DNA of 5,986 nt from a gamma proteobacterium symbiont of Lucinoma myriamae (GCA_025655635.1 JAHXIM010000165.1:1-5986); one strand, 5' to 3'; positions 1-5,986 are shown, numbered from the stretch's first letter. The notes: generated by a model not told the origin, from the letters alone. Program-made: numbers and translations.

Positions 1-67
1 TAACAATTTGATCAGGAACAATTAAATTACAATTAATGTTGTACGATAATCTATCAATTCATGATGA

Positions 68-1924
68 TTATCTTTTTTCAGGGTCGACTACATAACCTGT
101 TTCACTTTCAAGCAGGATTTCTCGTACCCATGAGACATTAAAATCATTACAGGCTTCATCAAGCAGTGCCATTTTTTCATCCATAGTCGCCATGGACAGC
201 ATTTTTTCTTCAGCACGCATGATCCTTGGGTGTTGTGTAGCCGTCACGTTATCACCGATTAATAATTCTTCATAAAGCTTTTCACCCGGGCGTAAGCCAG
301 TATAAATAATTTCGATATCACCCTCAGGATTTTCTTCTTCTCTAACATCATAACCGGAAAGATGAATCATTTTTTTCGCCAAGTCAGCAATTTTTACTGA
401 TTCACCCATATCCAATACAAAGACATCACCACCCTGTCCTAAGGAGCCTGCCTGTAAAACTAATTGAGCGGCTTCTGGAATAGTCATAAAATAACGCACA
501 ATATCGGGATGCGTTACGGTCACTGGTCCACCTTGTTTGATTTGCTTATTAAACAAGGGCACAACCGAACCGGAAGACCCCAGCACATTGCCAAAACGAA
601 CCATACAAAAACGAGTGCCCTGCCCTGCAGCTTTGATAGCCAGCCCCTGTAGTACCATCTCTGCAAAACGTTTGGTTGTACCCATAATATTCGTCGGACG
701 CACAGCTTTATCAGTCGAAATCAGCACAAAGGTTTCAACACCACTGTCATATGCGGCCTCTGCCGCCCGACGAGTGCCGAAGATATTATTACGGATACCC
801 TCAACAATATTTTCTTCTACAATGGGTACATGTTTATAGGCTGCCGCATGGTAAACGGTATTGACTCCATAGGCAGTAAAAATACTGTACAAACGTTTTT
901 GATCCTGTACAGAGCCCAGTAATGCCGTTAGATTAATATCAGAGGAAATAATTTTCTGCAGTTCTTGTTCAATGGAATATAAGGCAAATTCTGATAGCTC
1001 AAATAAAATGAGATGTTTGGGTTCATGTTTTATAATTTGCCGGCAAAGCTCTGAGCCTATTGAACCTCCAGCTCCTGAAACCAGAACCACTTTATTTTTT
1101 ATACACAGCTCAAATAATTGATTATCCGGTGCAACGGAATCACGACCCAATAGATCTTCAATCGCGACATCACGTAATTCTTCAATTTTTGCCTTACCAT
1201 TGACGATATCCGCTAAAACTGGAATGGTTTTTACATGCACAGGCAATGATTCCAGCTCATTAATAACCTTACGCTTTTTATGTGCCGAGACAGATGGCAT
1301 GGCTAATAAAATCTGGCTTATCCCTTCTTTGGCAATAAGAGCTTCCAGATGATGCGGGCGAAGAACTTTAACGCCATTAATCACACGTCCTTTTATACGT
1401 CGATCATCATCAATAAACACCACAGCCTGATATTCACTGCCTTGTTTTAATGCTGTTAATAGCTGTCGCCCAGCTTCACCCGCACCATAGATGGCTACTT
1501 TTTCACATTCTTTCTTTAAAATAGACTGATAATACAGCCACACCGCAAAGCGTGAACCGCCCACAAAAAACAGTGCAATTCCCCAGTAAATAAATGGAAT
1601 AGAACGGGGTATACCTTCTGCTCGTGTCAGAAACACCATAGTACCGACAATAAGCGCAGAAATAGAAATTCCTTTGACTACGGCAATAATAGCCTCAGTC
1701 CCCATAAAACGGATCACTGCCCGATAAAGCCCCAAACGCAGAAACACCAGTACACTGAAAAATGTACTCATGATATAGACGATTAGATCTCTATAATCAG
1801 TATTATAACTTTGCTCCCCCCAGCGCAAGACAATAGCCAGCCATAAGGCCAGAGGCAGCCAGAGCAGATCGGCAAAGATTAATAAAACTTGCTTGGTATG
1901 AGTTGAAATTTCTTTTTTAAGCAT
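68..1924 (-). CDS. wbpM: Membrane-bound UDP-GlcNAc 4,6-dehydratase (WbpM/CapD family, long form)
   Basis: This 618-residue protein should convert UDP-GlcNAc to UDP-4-keto-6-deoxy-GlcNAc, the precursor of QuiNAc and FucNAc, at the inner face of the cytoplasmic membrane. Four hydrophobic segments occupy about residues 13-33, 47-65, 80-99 and 109-131. A first Rossmann fold follows (GAGEAGRQL at 147-155), then the catalytic SDR domain with GAGGSIGSEL (284-293), AAYKHVP (361-367), STDKAVRP (403-410) and MGTTK (414-418), and a C-terminal RPGEKLYEELL (545-555). The Met414-x3-Lys418 arrangement, with Met where most SDR enzymes have Tyr, is the known WbpM-type variant, so the enzyme looks intact. Length is normal for the long form. 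The ATG at 1924 fits the family N-terminus (KQVLLIFADLLWLPLALWLA) and an in-frame TGA lies 21 nt upstream, but no convincing Shine-Dalgarno precedes it. It is the last gene seen; the 67 nt after the stop show no terminator hairpin. Family assignment is secure; the gene symbol is by homology. Confidence 0.95.
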   Translation of the reverse strand: MLKKEISTHTKQVLLIFADLLWLPLALWLAIVLRWGEQSYNTDYRDLIVYIMSTFFSVLVFLRLGLYRAVIRFMGTEAIIAVVKGISISALIVGTMVFLTRAEGIPRSIPFIYWGIALFFVGGSRFAVWLYYQSILKKECEKVAIYGAGEAGRQLLTALKQGSEYQAVVFIDDDRRIKGRVINGVKVLRPHHLEALIAKEGISQILLAMPSVSAHKKRKVINELESLPVHVKTIPVLADIVNGKAKIEELRDVAIEDLLGRDSVAPDNQLFELCIKNKVVLVSGAGGSIGSELCRQIIKHEPKHLILFELSEFALYSIEQELQKIISSDINLTALLGSVQDQKRLYSIFTAYGVNTVYHAAAYKHVPIVEENIVEGIRNNIFGTRRAAEAAYDSGVETFVLISTDKAVRPTNIMGTTKRFAEMVLQGLAIKAAGQGTRFCMVRFGNVLGSSGSVVPLFNKQIKQGGPVTVTHPDIVRYFMTIPEAAQLVLQAGSLGQGGDVFVLDMGESVKIADLAKKMIHLSGYDVREEENPEGDIEIIYTGLRPGEKLYEELLIGDNVTATQHPRIMRAEEKMLSMATMDEKMALLDEACNDFNVSWVREILLESETGYVVDPEKR

Positions 1925-1935
1925 AAAGATAATAG

Positions 1936-1998
1936 CTACAATAATTCATTCATCGGTATCAAAACTGATAAGGACTTGTGTTGCTGTAAGGGCTGCAT
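1936..1998 (-). CDS. Possible 20-residue leader peptide upstream of the dehydratase gene
   Basis: A small ORF reading MQPLQQHKSLSVLIPMNELL ends with TAG 11 nt before the dehydratase ATG. It has a good ribosome binding site, AGGGA at 2009-2005, six nt from its ATG, whereas the dehydratase gene has none that I can see. A ribosome finishing here would be well placed to restart at 1924, so translational coupling is a possible role. This is inference: I recognise no family, the peptide has no signal sequence or motif, and a 20-codon ORF can arise by chance. Confidence 0.25.
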   Translation of the reverse strand: MQPLQQHKSLSVLIPMNELL

Positions 1999-2016
1999 TG
2001 TTATTCCCTGAATAAA

Positions 2017-2045
2017 CTAATTCAACACTTATGATAGTGAATTAG
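2017..2045 (-). promoter_or_regulatory. Hairpin in the leader of the dehydratase gene
   Basis: Perfect 8-nt arms CTAATTCA and TGAATTAG lie here; two more pairs can form inside after a 3-nt bulge, leaving a loop of about six nt. On the minus-strand transcript the hairpin is followed by TTTATT and then, seven nt after its foot, by the AGGGA ribosome binding site of the small ORF. The stem is AT-rich and the U-tract is weak, so it is not a convincing terminator. It could be an attenuator, a protein-binding site, or an RNA structure that sets expression of the last gene. Confidence 0.35.
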
Positions 2046-2076
2046 AGTAATAAATGATAGTCCGTATTATTGCATA

Positions 2077-3087
2077 TCAGTTCATATGACCCGCTCTGCT
2101 TCTCAGCGCTAGTAGAACAAGCGGCACATAAGCCAGGGCAATAGCAATAATTAAAAACTGGCTATAGTTATGAGCCAGCCAGGCCAAGGGTAAGAGCCAG
2201 CATAAATTAATCACTAAGACCCCAAGCGTCACCCGTTTATGTCCAAAACGACGAGATAGGATTTGATAACTATGACTTCGATGTGCTTCATAGACTTTAT
2301 CACCACGAAACAAACGTACCAGTAATGTATAGGTAGCATCAGTGATAAAAACCGCCAGGAGGATCAACCAGATAAGGAAATCCAGACTACCATCATTAGC
2401 AGTTATGAGTGAGAAAGCAGCAATTAATATTCCCAGAAAAGCACTGCCGACATCACCCATAAAGATTTTTGCCGGCGGCCAGTTCCAGATAAAAAAGCCA
2501 AAGAGTATTGCCAGTAATGCCAGTAGTAATTCAATAGGTAAACCTATTATATCCGCTTGAATGGTATTCAAAAAGAGTAATAAACAAGCACTGCCTATAA
2601 CGGTTATTGCCTCAACCGTGGCAATACCGTCAATACCATCCATAAAATTATATAAATTCAGCAGCCAGACCAGATAAAACAGGCTTATCCCCCATAAAGG
2701 GATCAAAAGCAGCAGATTATCCTGATCACCCCAGGGAATAATACCCAGCCAGAAACAAGCCCATCCAGCAGCGGCAAAATGAACTAATAAACGATAACGC
2801 GCAGGGATATGCTCATGATCATCAATAAAACCAATCACCGCAATACTCAACAATCCCATAAGGCCAATAAAAACAGAGAAATCCAGACGTTCCTGAAAAT
2901 AAAAGACAATGAGTACGGTATAAAAGCTGACAACAATCGCCAGACCACCACCTCTTGGTGTAGGAATCGTATTAGAACTGCGCTCATTAGGTGTATCAAT
3001 AATGTTATTTTTTAAGGCCAGCTGCCTGACAAAATAGGTCAAACTAAAAGAAAGAACAAATGATAAAAAAATAATAATGCTGTCCAT
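2077..3087 (-). CDS. wbpL: Polyprenyl-phosphate HexNAc-1-phosphate transferase (WecA/WbpL, glycosyltransferase family 4)
   Basis: This integral membrane protein of 336 residues should transfer a sugar-1-phosphate from a UDP-sugar to undecaprenyl phosphate, the first step of O-unit assembly. About eleven hydrophobic segments run through the sequence, the number known for WecA. The cytoplasmic-loop motifs of the family are present: DTPNERS (31-37), TPRGGGLA (43-50), FIDD (87-90), NLYNFMDGIDGIA (144-156), KIFMGDVGSAFLG (207-219) and EAHRSHSYQ (267-275). The start is firm: ATG lies three nt after the TGA of the upstream reductase gene, and GGTGG (3099-3095), seven nt before it, is built from the last Gly codons of that gene, so the two are probably translationally coupled. 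Neighbouring 4-reductase and WbpM genes point to QuiNAc or FucNAc as substrate (WbpL-like) rather than GlcNAc (WecA-like). That choice is inference from context. Confidence 0.92.
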   Translation of the reverse strand: MDSIIIFLSFVLSFSLTYFVRQLALKNNIIDTPNERSSNTIPTPRGGGLAIVVSFYTVLIVFYFQERLDFSVFIGLMGLLSIAVIGFIDDHEHIPARYRLLVHFAAAGWACFWLGIIPWGDQDNLLLLIPLWGISLFYLVWLLNLYNFMDGIDGIATVEAITVIGSACLLLFLNTIQADIIGLPIELLLALLAILFGFFIWNWPPAKIFMGDVGSAFLGILIAAFSLITANDGSLDFLIWLILLAVFITDATYTLLVRLFRGDKVYEAHRSHSYQILSRRFGHKRVTLGVLVINLCWLLPLAWLAHNYSQFLIIAIALAYVPLVLLALRSRAGHMN

Positions 3088-3090
3088 AAT

Positions 3091-4041
3091 TCAGCCACCC
3101 GCCTTTTTCACTGTTGTACTAATTCCTGACTGAACAGAAATAACTGGCTGCCAGCCTAAAAGCTGCTTAATTTTAGAAATATCAACCTGTAAAGAGCCAA
3201 ACAAACGCTCATATTCTGCTTTACGACCCAGTATAACTGTCATGAATTTAATTAAACCTGCCGGTAGATAAAATAAGCAACTTTTTTTACCCAGAGCCTG
3301 AGCTATATAGTCAAACAATTCAGAAGTCGATAAATCCTGACCATCACTGACAAGAAAAACTTCACCTGCTGCTTGTGGATGAGTAAGACAGGTCTGAATT
3401 AATGAGCATAAATTTTCAATGCTCACCAGACTGCGGGCATTGTTAATACCTGCCAGTGGTAAGGGAAGTGATTTATCCGCCAGTTTTATCAAGTGGCTGA
3501 AATTACCTTTAACTTCCGGGCCGTAAACCAGCGGCGGGCGAATGATCACCACTTCAAGCCCGGTTTCTTTACCCAGAGCAAATAATTGCTGCTCTGCTTC
3601 AAACTTGGAAACAGCATAAGGATCTTGAGGATCAGGCTGATCATCTGCGTAAAAAGGCTTATTAGTTGTCTTCTCACCATTCACTTTGATCGAACTTAAA
3701 TAAACAAAACGCTTTGCTCCTGATGCCACCGCCTGCCTTGCCAGATTTATAGTACCTTCGGTATTCACCGCACGAAAAGCCGTCAGGGGATCAGCATTAG
3801 TCTCCTGCATGACATGAACTCTAGCCGCCAGATGAACGACGCTATCGACACCCGTTAAAGCAGTTTGCCATTGAGTTTGAGAATCAATATTGCCTACAGT
3901 AACCTGTCTGCTATCATCAGCATTAATAAGTTCAGGTAGTTTACGATAAGTCTTAATAACATCATTACCTGTCTCGTACAAATAATGAGCAAGATATTGA
4001 CCGACAAAGCCATTGCTGCCTGTGATTAATATTTTTGACAC
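3091..4041 (-). CDS. NAD(P)-dependent sugar-nucleotide epimerase/reductase (extended SDR; probable UDP-4-keto-6-deoxy-GlcNAc 4-reductase)
   Basis: This is a 316-residue cytoplasmic extended SDR enzyme. The nucleotide-binding motif GSNGFVG is at 8-14, HLAARVH at 70-76, a catalytic Ser at 116/117 (YLSSIKVNG), the Tyr-x3-Lys pair at Y142/K146 (PYAVSK) and RPPLVYGP at 168-175. Such proteins are often annotated as UDP-glucose 4-epimerase. However, placement directly before a WbpL-like and a WbpM-like gene matches WbpV or WbpK of Pseudomonas aeruginosa and WreQ of Rhizobium, which reduce the 4-keto product of the dehydratase to UDP-QuiNAc or UDP-FucNAc. I cannot tell the two products apart by eye. 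The start is GTG: it is preceded by AGGA (4054-4051) at nine nt, an in-frame TAA lies a short way upstream with no ATG between, and the glycine motif sits at the expected distance. A candidate promoter lies just upstream. Confidence 0.88.
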   Translation of the reverse strand: MSKILITGSNGFVGQYLAHYLYETGNDVIKTYRKLPELINADDSRQVTVGNIDSQTQWQTALTGVDSVVHLAARVHVMQETNADPLTAFRAVNTEGTINLARQAVASGAKRFVYLSSIKVNGEKTTNKPFYADDQPDPQDPYAVSKFEAEQQLFALGKETGLEVVIIRPPLVYGPEVKGNFSHLIKLADKSLPLPLAGINNARSLVSIENLCSLIQTCLTHPQAAGEVFLVSDGQDLSTSELFDYIAQALGKKSCLFYLPAGLIKFMTVILGRKAEYERLFGSLQVDISKIKQLLGWQPVISVQSGISTTVKKAGG

Positions 4042-4064
4042 AGATTGATGTCCTGGTTGAGCTA

Positions 4065-4093
4065 TTTATATTAATAATATGAATGAACGACAA
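4065..4093 (-). promoter_or_regulatory. Candidate sigma70-type promoter before the reductase gene
   Basis: TTGTCG (4093-4088) and TATAAA (4070-4065) are separated by 17 nt, matching consensus at 4 of 6 and 5 of 6 positions. Transcription would start near 4058, leaving a short leader that carries the AGGA of the reductase gene. It would let the reductase, transferase and dehydratase genes be expressed apart from the glycosyltransferases. The region is AT-rich, so a chance match is possible. The -10 overlaps an AT-only palindrome (4068-4080). Confidence 0.4.
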
Positions 4094-4101
4094 AGGTCTA
4101 T

Positions 4102-4854
4102 TTATTTAAATAAATATTGAAACAATCGGTATTTTAACTTGCCTATAATAAACAGAGGTATAGAAAAAGGTAATTGATTATTTTTTGCAGCTCTTAAAAT
4201 TTCTTTATTTTGCTGAATAATATTGCTCAATGACTGATTAGATACACCACCAATTCGCATTTTAACCCAGACCTGTGGTACATAAAGAGTTTTTATCTGG
4301 TGTTTTTCAATAAAGCGCAACATCAATTCAATATCATTACCCATTTTATATTGAAGATCGAAAGAACCATATTTTTCATAAATTGATTTTTTTACATAGA
4401 AAGTAGGATGAGGCGGCGTCCAGCCTTTGGAAAAAGCCCTATAATAATAAGGAGATGATTTCCAATTCCGTATGACCTTAGCCATATTATCAGAGGCAAC
4501 ATAATATAAATCAGAGAAACAGGCATCAATTGAATGATTATTAAATACTCTGGCAACCTCACTAATCACATGAGGATTGGCTAGGATATCATCAGCATTA
4601 ATAAAGCCAATCACATCACCTGTCGCATACTTAATACCCTTGTTCATGGCATCATAAATGCCTTGATCAAGTTCTGAGACTGTTTTAGAAATAGTTGACT
4701 TATACTGCTCAATAATATCCAGAGTACCATCTTTTGAGCTTCCATCAATCACAATATATTCCAGATCAATATAGTCCTGATTAGCAACGGACTCAAATGT
4801 CTCTTTTATAGTTTTATGGTTATTAAAACAAACGGTAATGAGAGAAATTTTCAA
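4102..4854 (-). CDS. Family 2 glycosyltransferase (GT-A fold, WcaA-like)
   Basis: This 250-residue cytoplasmic or membrane-associated glycosyltransferase probably adds one sugar to the lipid-linked O unit. It opens with the family's ISLITVCFNNHKTI, followed by VIDGSSKDGT (35-44), ELDQGIYDAMNKGI (61-74) and the metal- and nucleotide-binding NADD (86-89). The acceptor half contains GWTPPHPTFYVKK (144-156) and GNDIELMLR (172-180), where the Asp-Ile-Glu region is the likely catalytic base. Donor and linkage cannot be read from sequence. The start codon is TTG, not ATG: AAGG (4865-4862) stands seven nt before it, an in-frame TAG lies at 4869-4867, and the protein begins exactly where the family does. 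The C-terminus (residues 231-250) is hydrophobic and basic, fitting peripheral membrane binding. It appears clearly more AT-rich than the three downstream genes. Confidence 0.9.
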   Translation of the reverse strand: MKISLITVCFNNHKTIKETFESVANQDYIDLEYIVIDGSSKDGTLDIIEQYKSTISKTVSELDQGIYDAMNKGIKYATGDVIGFINADDILANPHVISEVARVFNNHSIDACFSDLYYVASDNMAKVIRNWKSSPYYYRAFSKGWTPPHPTFYVKKSIYEKYGSFDLQYKMGNDIELMLRFIEKHQIKTLYVPQVWVKMRIGGVSNQSLSNIIQQNKEILRAAKNNQLPFSIPLFIIGKLKYRLFQYLFK

Positions 4855-4865
4855 CTTAAAGCCTT
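4855..4865 (-). promoter_or_regulatory. Ribosome binding site supporting a TTG start
   Basis: AAGG at 4865-4862 is followed by seven nt and then TTG at 4854-4852. With a stop codon in frame four codons upstream of the TTG and no ATG or GTG in between, this site fixes the start of the second glycosyltransferase gene. Confidence 0.7.
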
Positions 4866-4932
4866 GCTATTCAACCAATAGATAGAGTAAAAGAATAACA
4901 CAGATGTCTAAAAAGGGGTATTCCATGCATAG

Positions 4933-5649
4933 TTATATTTGAAACAAGCGGAGAAAACTGCTCATAATAAGATTTTTAATCAAGATAATTCGAAAATGAA
5001 TTTTTTTCTTAAAAGAATATTGCGATTTTTCAGACGTAGGTGATGCATTGTCATTATGCCGCCTATAACTAATTAATGGTTCATCAATAAAATGAGTCTT
5101 ACCATAGATTTCACCCACGAGACCTATCCACCAATCATGCATGGGCAGATCTCCAGGAAAGGGCAATGACTTTTTTAAAATTTTACGATTAAATGCCATT
5201 GTACAACCTAAATATGAGTTCTTAATCATATTATTAATAAAACCACTTCTAGAATTATTAATTTTGTAAAAAGAATGTCCTATGATTTCTCCATCAGCAT
5301 CTACAATATTAGCATCACTTAAAACCAGATCATATTTCCGTAAATATTTTTTAATTTTTTTTACTTTACCTGGCAGCCATATGTCATCTTGATCAGCAAG
5401 AAAAATATACTCTCCATCGGCATATTTTAATGCATTTTCAAAATTAAAAACAGGTGATTGAAATTTTTGATTTTCTAATATTTTTATTCTTTTATCGTTG
5501 TATGATTTTATAATAGCTATTGTTTTATCAGTTGAGCTATCATCTGAAACAATAAGTTCATCGTTACAATCCATCTGACTTAAAATGGAATCCAGTTGTT
5601 TGTTAATAAACTTCTCACCGTTATATGTTACCATACATATACTGATCAT
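4933..5649 (-). CDS. Family 2 glycosyltransferase (rhamnosyltransferase-like), short C-terminus
   Basis: This 238-residue GT-A glycosyltransferase resembles the bacterial group often annotated as alpha-L-rhamnosyltransferase. It shows SICMVTYNGEKFI (3-15), SDDSSTDKT (35-43), ADQDDIW (85-91, the metal-binding DxD), GCTMAFNR (148-155), MHDWW (170-174, acceptor and catalytic region) and ISYRRHNDN (193-201). These are all the family's core motifs, so the catalytic part is complete. Relatives commonly run to about 290-310 residues, so the tail after the YRRH motif is short here. In the same frame the 21 codons after the TAA are open and encode a hydrophobic stretch. The ATG is preceded by AAGG (5660-5657) at seven nt. 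Base composition is very AT-rich (5221-5280 has 12 G/C in 60). The rhamnose donor is a family-level guess; no rhamnose synthesis genes are in view. Confidence 0.87.
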   Translation of the reverse strand: MISICMVTYNGEKFINKQLDSILSQMDCNDELIVSDDSSTDKTIAIIKSYNDKRIKILENQKFQSPVFNFENALKYADGEYIFLADQDDIWLPGKVKKIKKYLRKYDLVLSDANIVDADGEIIGHSFYKINNSRSGFINNMIKNSYLGCTMAFNRKILKKSLPFPGDLPMHDWWIGLVGEIYGKTHFIDEPLISYRRHNDNASPTSEKSQYSFKKKIHFRIILIKNLIMSSFLRLFQI

Positions 5650-5731
5650 TCTAATACCTTCAAGAATTATTAGAAAAAATATTAATTATCCTAAAAAACA
5701 CATACAGTTTACCCATACTCATTACTTTAAC

Positions 5732-5760
5732 ATAATATCACAAATTAACAGGCATGACAG
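5732..5760 (-). promoter_or_regulatory. Candidate sigma70-type promoter before the glycosyltransferases
   Basis: CTGTCA (5760-5755) and TATTAT (5737-5732) are 17 nt apart, matching consensus at 4 of 6 and 5 of 6 positions. Transcription would start near 5725 and give a leader of about 75 nt before the glycosyltransferase ATG at 5649. It is the best pair I found in this spacer, but the DNA is AT-rich and chance matches are expected. Confidence 0.35.
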
Positions 5761-5771
5761 TTGTACTTTCA

Positions 5772-5834
5772 CTCTCTATATTTGCCCGTATTACCCGGGA
5801 TACTATGCATATTAACATTTACCCTTAAAGAGAG
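5772..5834. repeat. Inverted repeat around a CCCGGG-centred imperfect palindrome
   Basis: CTCTCT (5772-5777) and AGAGAG (5829-5834) form the outer arms, extending to 8 of 9 matches. Inside lies GTATTACCCGGGATAC (5788-5803), a palindrome centred on CCCGGG apart from two extra bases on the left, and CCCG (5785-5788) can also pair with CGGG (5796-5799). This is the only GC-rich patch in the 246-nt spacer 5650-5895. It is not followed by a U-run in either direction, so it is not a standard terminator; an operator or a remnant is possible. The rest of the spacer holds the candidate promoter at 5732-5760 and nothing else I can support. Confidence 0.3.
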
Positions 5835-5895
5835 ACATTTAATTTTTCTTGTTTCTTCATTCAAAATTATTATTTACAAGTCCATTATTAGTAAA

Positions 5896-5986
5896 CTATA
5901 TACCCGTGATCAATGAAAGTGCTTGATTTTTATATAAATAGGGATCAAGATTAGCACATGACGCAACTAACCCTAACAGCCCCTCA
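5896..5986 (-). CDS. C-terminal fragment of an unidentified protein, possibly an O-antigen polymerase or ligase-like membrane protein
   Basis: From the right edge an open frame runs 29 codons to TAG at 5898-5896. Its last 20 residues are CANLDPYLYKNQALSLITGI, preceded by EGLLGLVAS. The composition is protein-like: a hydrophobic stretch, then an Asn-x-x-Pro-Tyr-Leu-Tyr segment, then another hydrophobic stretch. A similar Asn-Pro-Tyr/Phe-Leu-Tyr/Phe pattern near the C-terminus is familiar from Wzy/WaaL-type O-antigen polymerases and ligases, which would suit the location. The evidence is short and other membrane proteins could look the same. It has the same orientation as the other genes and could be the preceding gene of the cluster; the 246-nt gap after it is the longest in the window. 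Confidence 0.45.
   Translation of the reverse strand, partial: EGLLGLVASCANLDPYLYKNQALSLITGI

Noticed and set aside
18..36. Direct repeat ACAATTAA, 11 nt apart, downstream of the dehydratase gene
   Set aside because: Two copies of a short low-complexity word; no terminator or other structure is associated.
464..839. Plus-strand open frames opposite the dehydratase gene (also 2342-2560, 2809-3015 and 5585-5815)
   Set aside because: They lie on the opposite strand of well-supported genes or in spacer, show no protein-family features, and their codons mirror the minus-strand genes.
4068..4080. Perfect 13-bp odd palindrome ATATTAATAATAT
   Set aside because: Made only of A and T in AT-rich DNA, where such palindromes are common; it overlaps the candidate -10 but is not strong evidence of an operator.
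5660..5722. A 20-codon minus-strand frame (starting MSMGKLYVFF) whose TGA lies 10 nt before the first glycosyltransferase ATG
   Set aside because: Its ATG has no ribosome binding site, the peptide has no recognisable features, and the downstream gene has its own good site; probably chance.
5922..5949. Inverted repeat CTTGAT ... ATCAAG with a 16-nt AT-rich loop
   Set aside because: Six-base arms around an A/T loop inside the probable partial coding region; no U-run, so no support for a terminator.
5961..5986. CTAACCCTAACAGCCCC-type sequence resembling an insertion-sequence terminal repeat
   Set aside because: No matching partner repeat and no transposase fragment occur in the window, and the same bases read as plausible coding sequence on the minus strand.
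1..5986. Search for tRNA, rRNA, CRISPR arrays, riboswitches, ops/JUMPStart elements and complete insertion sequences
   Set aside because: Read by eye on both strands; no cloverleaf, regular repeat-spacer series, GGCGGTAG motif or transposase was found.

Overview
The window is a five-gene block of cell-surface polysaccharide (probably O-antigen) genes, plus the tail of a sixth, all transcribed leftwards on the minus strand. The gene families and order (4-reductase, WbpL-like phosphotransferase, WbpM-like dehydratase) match the end of O-antigen clusters in Gammaproteobacteria such as some Pseudomonas aeruginosa serotypes. The low GC of the sequence argues against Pseudomonas itself. I infer an AT-leaning gammaproteobacterium and cannot name a genus.

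In transcription order: the last 29 codons of an unidentified, probably membrane, protein run in from the right edge (5986-5896). A 246-nt AT-rich spacer follows, with a candidate promoter. Next come two family-2 glycosyltransferases (5649-4933 and 4854-4102), an extended SDR sugar-nucleotide epimerase/reductase (4041-3091), a WecA/WbpL-type polyprenyl-phosphate sugar-1-phosphate transferase (3087-2077), a 152-nt spacer with a hairpin and a small ORF, and a long membrane-bound WbpM/CapD-type UDP-GlcNAc 4,6-dehydratase (1924-68). Positions 1-67 lie downstream of the last gene and hold no clear terminator.

The last three genes form a coherent pathway. The dehydratase makes UDP-4-keto-6-deoxy-GlcNAc, the SDR protein probably reduces C4 to give UDP-QuiNAc or UDP-FucNAc, and the WbpL-like protein loads that sugar-1-phosphate onto undecaprenyl phosphate to start the repeat unit. 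The two glycosyltransferases would then add further sugars at the cytoplasmic face. If the right-edge fragment is a polymerase or ligase, it would act after export.

The two glycosyltransferases look clearly more AT-rich than the last three genes. The change falls at a 60-nt gap that also holds a reasonable sigma70-like promoter, which suggests a variable cassette joined to a more conserved chemistry module. I see no wholly new system here. The points worth a second look are the leader structure in front of the dehydratase gene, the short C-terminus of the first glycosyltransferase with an in-frame hydrophobic stretch after its stop, and the partial gene at the right edge. No RNA genes, CRISPR arrays or transposase genes were found.
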